From assembly GCA_021234155.1 (NCBI GenBank), contig JAJEKV010000001.1:19544558-19608557 (forward strand): a stretch of 64,000 bases of DNA, written 5' to 3'. Shown piece after piece: positions 11,164 through 20,959 of the stretch; the stretch's first letter is position 1, and every line of letters starts with the position of its first letter. A model generated the notes under the pieces. It did no database searches. It was not told the origin of the DNA and saw only the letters and a list, made by a program, of their open reading frames with translations. The position numbers were made by a program, and so were the translations under genes. The DNA is from Isoetes taiwanensis. Lineage: Eukaryota; Streptophyta; Lycopodiopsida; Isoetales; Isoetaceae.

Positions 11164-11864
11164 GCATCGGCTTTGGGAAGCTCCTCTTCCCCTTTCTTCG
11201 ATTAGGAGGTGTTAGGGATCTTCTTTACATGTAAGCCCCGCCTGCGCCATGGAGATCTGGTCTTGGTCCAGTCTTCTGTGAAGTTTGTTTGGTGCTTGGG
11301 CCATATCTTATGGTTGAAAAAACGGGTGACGTGAATCGGGCAAGAGAAGGTTTGAGGTGAAGGGTTGAGAGAGAAAAATGAGGTGTCGATATTTAAAAGG
11401 AGGGTCCCCAGGGAATATTCTCCTACCATAATTACCCTATTTATTAGCCCCCTTATTAATTACAAGATATTTAATTAATTATTTAACTATTAATGTATAT
11501 ATTAACCTATATTAATTGATATTATCTTTAATTTTTCGAATTTTCCTAATGGTTCGAAGTGCAATTTATGAATTTGCGCCATTTTTCACCTGGGCCTCTG
11601 ATTGGCATGATTCTTCGACCCATTTTAGGTGAAATTTGATGCAGATGCATAATTTTCACTCCAAATTTACTAAAAAATTCGTTTGCCTCTCTCAAATCTT
11701 CGTCTAACACTTAGCCTACTTCCTGACCCACTACCTAGGAGAAAAATTTTTTTTTCCCCCATTTTCGCGGTTCGATGGTGGAATGTTTATTCCACACCCC
11801 TATAGGCCTGTTAGACTACTTCATGGTTATGGTCAGTGCTAGTTCTTGGTCAACCAAGAACATC
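11164..11864 (-). other. Element leader between primer site and histone-like ORF
   Basis: About 700 bp, AT-rich between 11440 and 11560, with no ORF resembling a domain. It includes a T-run/C-run near 11745-11760. It is probably the 5' untranslated region and packaging region of the element RNA. Confidence 0.5.
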
Positions 11865-11876
11865 GCTCTGATACCA
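11865..11876 (-). promoter_or_regulatory. Primer-binding site for initiator methionine tRNA
   Basis: On the minus strand the sequence after the 5' LTR is A then TGGTATCAGAGC, the standard plant tRNA-iMet-complementary primer site. It lies one base from the LTR end at 11878, the normal position. Confidence 0.95.
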
Positions 11877-11877
11877 T

Positions 11878-13521
11878 TGTGACGCTCCCTGCTAAACATA
11901 CGGGCGCGTGCAGGCTTCGCCGCAGAAATCCCCATCCGCTCGACAACCGCATGGGCCCTTCATCTATCCCGCGACTCGAGGTGACCGGTGCGGGGAAGGG
12001 AACACGAAAAGGTGTCTTGCGTGTCTGGCCCCTATGGGCTCCTATAACGGCCGAAGGCGATAACACGTCGAGAACTAGCATCAACATATACAACTACTAC
12101 CTCAAGGGTAGTGCATCACATATAAACCAAGGCAAAGATGATAATCACGAACCATAAACAGAGAGCTCCTACCCGCCTCGCACTTCGTGGGAGGGTGGAC
12201 TGACCGCTAGGCCTCAAGATAGAGCGCGACCGAGTCATGGCATGACGAGGGAGGGGCATAGAACAATGGCTGGGGTTGACCACTCCATCCGCCCCTCCTG
12301 TGCATACTTTGCGGATGGGCTAGATCAGCCTCGACAGACTCTAGCCTTCCCGGACACGCAGATCCCGTGGCATCACCCATCGAGATCGCTCCAGTTACAT
12401 CTCCCCCGGGTCCGATGAGGAGGGTGAAGGGTTGCATCTCCCCTTCCCAGGGTCTAGAGGTGCCGTGGGCGGCTAGAGAATCGTGACGACGCACGATTCG
12501 TACCCGACTGAACCCCCCAAAACGAGAGCCAAGCCTTCCCTTGCAGCTCTCGAGAGGCAGGGCAACACCATTGCCCCAGGAGGTGTCGGACCCATGCTCG
12601 GCCCACACGAAGTGACCGACCATAGGCCTAGCCCACTATGGGATCCCCCGAAGCCCCCACTCGGCAGGGATCCTCCCTCCACTTTCCCTCTAGCCCTGTT
12701 ATCTGGTGCTGAGTCATATCATAGCCTCAATAGCCTGGTGGGCTCCTATGCACAGGCCGCAATTAACAGGAACTAAGGGATCTACTCTAGGAGCATACTA
12801 CATATGGCTCTAGGTCTCTACCCCCCGTCCCAATACAAGAGGAGCAAACATGATCAACCATCATCACATAATCATCATGAGAATAATCATAAGAAGAACA
12901 TCTTAACCTAATCATACAACTAACTAATAGTTAGGGTTCCTTGATTAGGGTTCAAGATGTTGAATATGGGTTCTAGGATGGCTCTACTCTAGATACGAAA
13001 TACTAGCACATCTGGATTGCTAATTCCAGATGAGCTATCACAACTACTATCCTACATACCTGCTCCTGATGCTCTCCCTCCAGATCCGGGCGCCTCCATA
13101 GTCTTCGACTCACAAGCTGCTGTTCCTCCTCCAAGAACGGGTCTACCTGGCACAGGCCGCTGCTTTGCACCTGCACCTATGCCACAACGAACGATGTTCG
13201 AAACGGGGTTTCGAACAAGTAGGTGAGTCTCGGGGTGCTAGGGCTGGAAAGAGGTCTAGGGTTAGGGTTTATGCCTATATAAGTTAGGTCCACCTAGGAT
13301 GCCACGTGGCGCCAATCGGGTGAGTCCTGTGTGGCGGTGCCCCAATAGGTTAAGGCCACGTGGATAATGGCTTAACCTATGGTTGGCTAAGTTATGAGAA
13401 TAACTTAGCCATGCCCCCTAGTGCCACAATCCATGGTATACAAGGCTATAAGGATAGACTTGTATGGTGACGGATCCAGGAATATACGTATTTATGGCGT
13501 ATATTCCCCTGGACCGTCACA
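11878..13521 (-). repeat. 5' LTR of the gypsy element
   Basis: A 1,644-bp direct copy of 346-1988 with TG...CA ends. It is followed on the right by the GAGGT duplication. In the element's orientation it carries the promoter and directly abuts the 3' end of the laccase gene, which is transcribed in the same direction. Confidence 0.95.
13256..13283 (-). promoter_or_regulatory. LTR core promoter: TATA box followed by double telo-box
   Basis: On the minus strand CTTATATAGG (TATA at 13281-13276) is followed within about 10 bases by AAACCCTAACCCTAG (13270-13256). A telo-box (AAACCCTA) close downstream of TATA is known from plant genes for translation components and some cell-cycle genes. The same arrangement is kept in the other LTR (1723-1748). 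Promoter activity is inferred. Confidence 0.5.
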
Positions 13522-13526
13522 GAGGT
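13522..13526. repeat. Target-site duplication GAGGT (right)
   Basis: Matches 341-345 exactly. Only 18 bases separate it from the laccase stop codon at 13545-13547. Confidence 0.93.
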
Positions 13527-13544
13527 GCAAGCTCAACAAGTTCT

Positions 13545-16500
13545 TTAGCAGGTAGGTAGGTCGAGGGGAGGAGCGGGGATTGTCTCATTTACAAGTCTCC
13601 CATTCTCAACAATGAACACCATCTCCATTCCCCAAGTGACATGACCATCGAAGTGGCAATGCAAGAGCCAAGCACCTGTAATAATCAAACAATCAAATGA
13701 TGTCAAACAAGGACTAGAAATTTGTGTGCCTTCCTACAAAGCTAAAAAAGGCAACACTTCCAATGCTCTCGTCCTCCACCACAATGTAGGGTAATAATAT
13801 TTCTATCAACGTCTTCTCTCATATTATAGAAAACCTCTAATAATGCCACTACTACTATAAAGCATAATTTCATTATATATGGACTTTTCCTAAGTCCATA
13901 TGACTCCCAAATGGACCCGAATTTTTAGAATATGGGGTTTTATTTGTTAGAATGATGCAAAATTTTGGGAATCGTGCAAGTAGGTGAGATGGCAGGCCTT
14001 GTATCTATTAAGCCAAAGAAGTGCCATCCAAGTTTGTGTCCCGCCCAAGCGCCTTCACTATAGGTGGTCTTGCTACTGAAGCCGGCTTTCGCAAATCCGC
14101 ATAGTGTAGATTCATAGCCGGGGACACTCAGAATGGTCCGAACCAGGCGCAGCGATGGATTCACAATGAGCGAAATGCAGCCCCATATCTGCGAGCCAAT
14201 ATTAGCTCATGCGAACAGACTCTCTAGAATCTCTTAGCCATTGATTCTGCACAGCAATAAATCTGCGGTTAGCACATAAGGTTATGCCAAATAAAAAAAC
14301 ACGCCATTTAAATACCTAATATTAAGACAAAAGAAAACTTCTCCCAAGGGCCAAAATGAGTGGGCGCCCAATTTGCCCCAGGGGTTGTTGCCTTGCAAGG
14401 CAAAATGTTTTCCCCAAGGGCCAAACTGGGCGGGCGCCCAATTTGCCCCAGGGGGTGTTGTCTTGCATGGCAAAAAGTTTTCCCCCAAAAGCCAAACTGG
14501 GCGCCCCAGGGAGTGTTGCCTTGCATGGCAAAATGTTTCCCCCAAGGTCCAAATTGGGCGGGCGCCTAATTTGCCCTGGGGGTGTTGCCTTGCATGGCAA
14601 AAAGTTTTCCCCCAAGGGCCAAATTGGGCGGGCGCCCAATTTGCTCTCGGGGGGTGTTGCCTTGCATGGCAAAATGTTTTCCCCCAAAAGCCAAACAAAT
14701 GGTCCCCAAATTTGGCTCAAATTGGGCGGGCGCCCAATTTAAGGTGTTTCCGGGATGGCAGAATAAACTTTTTGGCATAACTTTTGCATCCGAACTCCAT
14801 TTTTGGTGTTCCTTAGCTCATTGGGAAACATATTCAGAGGGCTTTGATAAAGACAATAATCAGGCATAATATTTATCTATATGGCCCAGTTTGAGGGGCT
14901 CCGGGGTGGCAGAATACTTTTTTCGGCATAACTTTTGCATCCGGACTCCGTTTTCGGCATTTTTTATCTCGTTGGAAAGCTTGTTCAGAGGGCTTCGATA
15001 AAGGCAAAAACTAAGCATACTATTTATAGAAATAGACCCTGAAATTGGGCTCAAATTGGGCGGGCGCCCAATTTTAGGGGCTCAAGGGTGGCAGTATAGG
15101 TTTCTCGGCATAACTTTTGGTTTCGAACTCCGTTTTTGGCGTTCTTTAGCTCCTTGGAATGCTTATTCAGAGGGCTTTGATAAAGATAATAATCAAGCAT
15201 AAGCTTTATCTAAATGGGCTCCAAATATGACTCAAATTGGGCGGGCGCCCAATTTGAGGGGCTCCGGGGTGTCAGAATACTTTTTGTGGCATAACTTTTG
15301 CATCTGGACTCCGTTTTTGGCGTTTCTTATCTCGTTGGAAAGCTTGTTCAGAGGGCCTTTCAAGCATACTGTTTACACAAATGGGGCTACAAATTAGGCG
15401 GGCGCTCAATTTGAGCAGCACAGTGGTGGCGATGTATACGGTTTTTGGCATAACTCTTGTATTCGGACTCTGTTTTTGGTGCTTTTTAGCTCGTTGGAAA
15501 GCTTGTCCAGAGGACCTTTCAAGCATAGTAATTACACAAGTGGGGTCCCTTGATAAAGTTCGGCCTAGGGATAGGCATGTGGGCATCTATGGAATAATGG
15601 AATCTCAGTAATTCTACCTATAGAGCAAGATAATCCTAAGGATATGCACTTCTAAAGCATACTAGCATAGCAAAAAAAAGATAAATGAAAAGGTGAAAAC
15701 AAGAATAAAACATATAGAATAAGGATTAAGCAAAAAAGGCCTCCACTCTACGAGCAAGAAGAACATAGATCTATGACAGATGAAGAGAACAAGCTTGAAA
15801 ATAAGCACCTGTGATTATTCTCCCTCTGCTATATCGATGTAGATGAAGATAGCGGCCTATAAGGTATGGCGCCACTGATGCAAATAAGATGCTTAATGAT
15901 GTTAGCAGCAAAGAATGGAGGTCGATGTGCCAAGAGCTAGGCGTGGTGCTCTTCTGAGAGAGAAGGAAGAAATAGGGCCCCCCCCCTTTCCCCCCCGCTC
16001 ATTGAACCAAACGCCCACGATTCAAATTCAAATTTTGAATGTGGGCCCGTTGCGTTCCCCATCTCCCCTCCCGCCCACGATTCAAATTCAAATTTTGAAT
16101 GTGGGCCCGTTGCGTTCCCCATCTCCCCTCCCGCCCATGATTTAAATTCAAATTTTAAATGTGGGCCCCGTTGCCCTCCGCACGTGATTCAAATTCAAAT
16201 TTAACCCCCCATATTACATGACTACCTATGTAGTTGCAGAGCAGTATTGGGCATTTTACTACAGGGCGATCGGCTCCATCACAAGCATGGCGACTGCGTC
16301 TTTGCTGATAACATCATTAAGCATCTTATTTGCATCAGTGGCGCCCAGCGACTCTAGTCTTGCCTCTACAATGTTTAAAATAGAGGTATGGTTTCTTTTA
16401 CATATTTTTTGATTATGTAGCTTTTACCAATCTATGTTTTGGGCCTTTTGGTGTCTAATAGACGAGTTACTTGTATTGTCTCCAGTACATAATTTTTATA

Positions 16501-19500
16501 TCCATTCTTGTTTAATGTTTCTTCCCAATATCATGATATCCATTCTTGTTTAATGTTTCTTCCCAATATCATGTGCCCATCTTGTTCAGTTAACTTGAAT
16601 TCTGTAAGAGGCCAATGTGATACTTCAGTAAAAAGTATCTCAATCTTCAAAGGGGTGATCTGGCTATTTTAGTGGCCCCATCTAAATTGTTATTCTTTGA
16701 GCACCAAAGCCTTCTTTACCTATATAGGTTGTCATATCACACAGCACAGTTCATGAGATGCACTTTGCTTACTTAGACCGACTCAAGCATTTGCTTACCT
16801 AGATCACCCAATATGTTTGCTTACCTAGACCGACTCAAGCATTTGCCTACCTAGACCACCCAGGTAGGCCACCCAATATGTTATCGTATCACTTAGTGCC
16901 TGTCCACTTTTCCTATCTAAATTAGGTAGTCGCCCAGTATATTTATAGATTTCCTATCTAAATTAGGTAGTCACCCAGTATATTTATAAAGGATAAGGCA
17001 CCTGGTCCATGAGATTCACTTTTTCCTATCTAAATTGGGCGGGCGCCCAATATGTTTATAAGATAAGCCCCCATGTTTATAAGATAAGCCCCCGGTCCAT
17101 GGGATTCACTTCTTCCTATCTAAATTGGGCGGGCGCCCAATATGTTTATAGAGGATAAGCCCCCGAGATTCACTTTCTCGTCACTAAATTAGTTCACTTT
17201 TATCCGTCTAAATTGGGCGGCCGCCCAATATATGTCCATAAAGGAGAGGATAACGCTGTGTCACACTGGTTATTGGTTCCCTTTTTCTACACCTAAATTG
17301 GGTGGTCGCCCAATATGTAATGCTGTGACTCCACCTAAATTGGGCGGTCGCCCAATATGTAATGCTGACTGCTTCCATAGAACTCTTTACACGCATTCAT
17401 AGACAGACTGCTTACACACTTACCTACCTACGGTCGTATGTAATTATGCAGCTTCAGCAGTAATACATCCAGAAAGCACTTTTAAATTGGCCGACTGCCC
17501 TATTCACCAGTTTTTTCGCTAGAAACATCCATACTTATCATCTCTTTGTTTACAGATCATAAGATTCAAAGGATTCAAATAGCTTTTGAATCCTCATTTC
17601 TAAACTATTTAAATTGGGCGATTTCGCCAGAAACTTACATATCTTGTTACTAGAAGCATTTACAGATCGTAAGCATGAAGCCAAATAACATTAATAAGAT
17701 TGAAATCCCCAAATTTGAAGCCTAATTTTGAGAACTTTACTTACAGCATCACATTCATATTTTAACTTACGGGATCTAACTTCATCTTCAGATTTCGGAT
17801 TATTTGCTTCTGTGCTGGTCTGCTGGACCCTTTTATTTCTTCAATGAGTTCTAGCAGCTAAAAGGAACAGGCAAGACTGCTTTACTCCATAAGTAACAGA
17901 TGATGAGCAGACGGGATGGAACAAGTATCAAGTGAAGAAGCCGGCAATGATTCAGGTCAGCTTTCAGATTCACTTGTAGGTTATTAACAAAAACAGGATC
18001 ATGTATACGCATTTGAGACCTCTGCCACGACCTAGCCCGATCTGAAAACCCTGTTGCCTCTGTTACGGTCTAGCCCGATCTGAAAGCTCGAGCTTCTGAG
18101 AGCCGATGACATCTCTCATTCTGGCCGGCCATACCAAGAACACTAGCCCGCCATTAGCTCCCCCATCGCTGCCTGGCACCAAGCACAGCTACTCCGCCAT
18201 AGCCGCCCTGTTACTTTTAGAATTTAGGGTTAGGTCATGTACATTTATTTTATTGCCCTAACTTTTAAGTTTTTTTTTTTTTTAATCTAAATAGTGCCAT
18301 GTCAAATATGAATATCACCTCGTTGAAATGTATGCCATCACGCATGTTCTTGTACCTCTATGTTGCATCCCAACGAGTATTACATGTTGCATCCTAACTA
18401 CTAGTACACGTCAATGCTAATATGGAGGTTGTGTAGGTGTGCAGTTTGATCACCATGGCATTATGAGCATTATGATGGATATGGCGACTTGCAATTTAAT
18501 TTGATCCACACTGTGAAGTCACACATGATGTTGGTATATGACGTTGGCCGACTGATGTTGGAAGAAGAGATGGAGGCCAACAACTCCTAGTTACCGTCGA
18601 TCTATGATCTAGAGGTAACATCCAATATCGACCCATGTAGGGACCCCAACATGTGGTAACTCGTTTTTATTTACGTCTAGCATTGGCTCTAAATTACACC
18701 GTCTATGATCTAGAGGTAACATTCATCGTCAACCCATGATCTAGAGGTAACATTTATTGTCAACCCATGCAGGGATGATAGCTAGTTTATGAAGCATATG
18801 CAGCATTCGCTGGGGACGTCTGTTAGTCGACTATGCTTGGGAACCGTCGAACAAGAATAAGATACCCAATACTATCAAGATACACGTGCATGCTGCTGAG
18901 GCATACGCAGCACTCGCAAGGGATGTCAATTAATGTATGGAAAAGAGTCATTGATGCGAGAAGGCCAAAAAATGGTCCATAAATTTAGGTATTGTCCAAA
19001 AATAATGAAATTGTGCTTTATAGGGGCTACCTGGATTGTTAGCTCTCCATCTTATAGCAGTCCAACTCGCACGAGTAGTTAACACAGTATTTCTCTTTGC
19101 AGGATTAACGAGGTTGAAGTTGGAAGGATCCGTAGCTGCATTATAATTCCCACTACCCATGCCGACGACGTAGAATTCATATCCATGGAGATGCATAGGG
19201 TTACCTTCAGGTTGGAGGTTAGTAGTGCCCTGGAAAACAAGTTGCACACTGGACCCAAAAGGAACTCTAACAACTTTGGTACCCATGGTAGAGGCAAGGC
19301 TAGAGAGGTCAAGTTGAGTGCCAGTGTAGTTATAGGGCGTGGGGGGGTCCTTAGGAAAATCAGCACTATAAACTTCACCTCCATCACCATGGGAGTAGTA
19401 GTAAGCTTGAAGGATGGAAACACTTGGGACAGTGAAGGTTACATTGTTGAGAGAGCTTGCAAGGCTATGGTTTCCTACAGCCTGGCACTGACTCACTGGG

Positions 19501-20959
19501 GTAACAACACATGGTTCAAGATTGAGGGATATTGTCATGTAAAGGTCCAGATCCACTGTTTGTGGCACATCAGAAGGGAATGTATCTGAATTTAGACTTC
19601 TGATTGAATTCTGAGAAGTTTCCACCAGTTCATTGTCATTAATGGCTGGAATATAGCTTGGATAAAGTGGTGTTGAAGAAGTGTCTGATCCAGAGTATCT
19701 TAATATGGCTGCTGCTGGTGTTTGTTGAACACCCTGTGTTGAAGACCTCTCATATGGAGATATTACAATGTAGTAATGCCCAACTGGTTGGTTGGTTGTT
19801 ATCAAAACTCCATATGTTTGTCCTGGAGCTATCAATAGGCTGCCAACCTTTCTCCTTTTGGTGTAGGATGCATCTGTTTCTACCACTGTTAGATTATGAT
19901 TGGCTATGGTCAACCATAGCTCAGTCTCTAAAGCATTATTTATCACCCTGATTAGGTATATGTTTCCTTGCTCCACATTCATCACTTCAGTTGTCTCTGT
20001 CAAGGTGAAAATGCAAATTTAGAGCTAAAACAATAAAGAAAAGAAAAAAGGGTAAAAAAAGCCACTTACCTGCAGATGAGCAGTTGAAGAAGGGCCCTTG
20101 TAGTCCATTGATCAGATAAGCATTTGAAATATTTGCAGCCACTCCTGCTATTATGGCGCGGCGCTCGACTTCCTCAATGTCCTCATTCCACCATTCAGCT
20201 AAGTATAATATAAACAATCACATCTTTGCATACAGAGGCTGCTGGAACAGAATTTTGAAAATTATACTACCTAGCATAAGGGTATGTTCTCCATCAGGCT
20301 TGGAATATGGCATAATTTCCTCGGGCCGGTCCGACGGAGGATCTATTATTATAGCTCCATAGACTGTGCCTCTAAGCCATGAAATGTGAGCATGCCAGAA
20401 CAGAGTTCCTTCTTGATCTGGAACAGTGAAATTATATGTAAAGGATTGGCCTCTTCTGATAGGGCACTGGGTAATATAAGCAGGTCCATCTGACCACTGA
20501 GACTCATATTGCCTAACTCCATGCCTGCAAATATGTTTATTGTTAGGACTAATGTAATTGCAGATGTTTGGTTTTAAGACAGTGCATTGATTTTGTGTTG
20601 AACTGAGTACTCATGGAAGAATTTCCCTTACCAGTGAATTGTGACATTGGTTGAGGCATAATTTGTAACTTTTGCAATAATTCGATCCCCTCTCTGCACT
20701 CGAACAGTAGGTCCTGGAGATTGCCCATTTACTGCCACAATTGTTTTACTGTAACAGTTAGCCGAAGCAGTTATGTAATCGATCTGCCACACAGAAAAAC
20801 GAAATCAGTTACTAGAGAAGTACCAAAACTCGATTACAAATAATGGGTTTAAATCATACATACCTTCCAGTCGTAGTAATGCGTTTCCGCCCAGATTGTG
20901 CAAGGGATACTGAGAACAAACACTGTCGCCATCCAAAGGCTCCATCTATGGATCTGCAT
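13545..20959 (-). CDS. LAC: Laccase (multicopper oxidase), six exons
   Basis: Secreted p-diphenol:oxygen oxidoreductase; plant laccases oxidise monolignols and other phenols in the cell wall. Exons on the minus strand: 20959-20864, 20783-20632, 20524-20271, 20198-20070, 19996-19031, 13675-13545. All introns are GT-AG and all phases join, giving 1,728 nt (575 residues plus stop), a normal length. Residues 1-24 form a signal peptide (hydrophobic, ending TIWA). The copper motifs are HWHG (82-85), WHAH (126-129), HLH in [10 protein letters not shown] (479-481) and HCHFDGH (538-544). The residue ten after the motif Cys, the type-1 copper axial position, is Met (549). Other landmarks are [14 protein letters not shown] and GEWWN-like AEWWNED. 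Four introns are 72-107 bp; the last is 5,355 bp. The gene appears intact, with the gypsy element 18 bp past its stop. Confidence 0.95.
14340..14705. repeat. Tandem repeat of about 60 bp, roughly six copies
   Basis: Each unit has the form GGCGCCCAATTTGCCCC, GTTGCCTTGCAAGGCAAAA, TGTTTTCCCCCAA, GGCCAAA. The units differ by small indels, and two carry shortened GGCG cores. Both strands stay partly open over the array only because of its periodicity. Confidence 0.88.
14740..15570. repeat. Tandem repeat of about 165-185 bp, five diverged copies
   Basis: Units share GGGTGGCAGAATA, TTTGGCATAACTTTTGCATC, GACTCCGTTTTTGGCGTT, AGCTCGTTGGAAAGCTTG and TTCAGAGGGCTTTGATAAAG. Most carry the AATTGGGCGGGCGCCCAATT block at their junction. 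Copies begin near 14740, 14890, 15075, 15255 and 15410. Confidence 0.85.
15985..16205. repeat. 60-bp tandem repeat, three full copies and a partial
   Basis: The unit contains CGCCCACGATTCAAATTCAA, ATTTTGAATGTGGGCCC and GTTGCGTTCCCCATCTCCC. The second and third copies are nearly perfect. The ATTCAAATTCAAATTTTGAAT core is itself an imperfect palindrome. Confidence 0.9.
16490..17370. repeat. Short-repeat region with GGGCGGNCGCCC palindromes
   Basis: Begins with a 45-bp direct duplication (16497-16590) and tandem copies of GCTTACCTAGACCGACTCAAGC (16770-16860). Then come six or so copies of CCTATCTAAATT + GGGCGGGCGCCC (or variants with T, C in the centre) + AATATGTTTATA between 16910 and 17355. 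No coding potential is seen. Confidence 0.8.
18595..18775. repeat. Three diverged tandem copies of a GATCTAGAGGTAACAT unit
   Basis: GATCTAGAGGTAACATY followed by ...GTCAACCCATG occurs at about 18608, 18706 and 18740, with the last two in immediate tandem. Intronic, no coding potential. Confidence 0.75.

Larger units (their letters stand above)
346..13521 (-). mobile_element. Full-length Ty3/gypsy chromovirus-type LTR retrotransposon with extra ORFs
   Basis: A 13,176-bp element read on the minus strand. It has 1.64-kb LTRs starting TGTGACG and ending CGTCACA, a primer-binding site at 11865-11876, a polypurine tract at 1989-2000, and a perfect GAGGT target duplication. Domain order on the minus strand is histone-like ORF, unknown ORF, gag, protease, RT, RNase H, integrase, chromodomain; this pol order and the terminal chromodomain are those of chromoviruses. 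The 4.6 kb between primer site and gag is far longer than an ordinary leader. The coding frames are interrupted by many one-base shifts, mostly in GC-rich runs, so either the copy is dead or the assembly contains uncorrected errors. Intact ends and the perfect duplication argue for recent insertion. Confidence 0.95.
13676..19030 (-). other. Giant last intron of the laccase gene
   Basis: 5,355 bp between a GT donor (codon for Gly 533 split after CCAG) and an AG acceptor at 13677-13676. It separates three of the copper-binding motifs from the final HCH motif, so correct splicing is essential for an active enzyme. It holds several families of tandem repeats (listed separately), pyrimidine runs and no convincing gene. 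The small ORF-like stretches inside 14280-14870 are products of the tandem repeat. Confidence 0.9.

Noticed and set aside
14282-14780. Overlapping frames on both strands in the laccase intron
   Set aside because: Caused by the 60-bp tandem repeat; every frame is equally open, and the region is intronic.
14340-17370. Repeats with regular spacing considered as a CRISPR array
   Set aside because: Units are tandem and diverged without unique spacers, in a plant nuclear intron.
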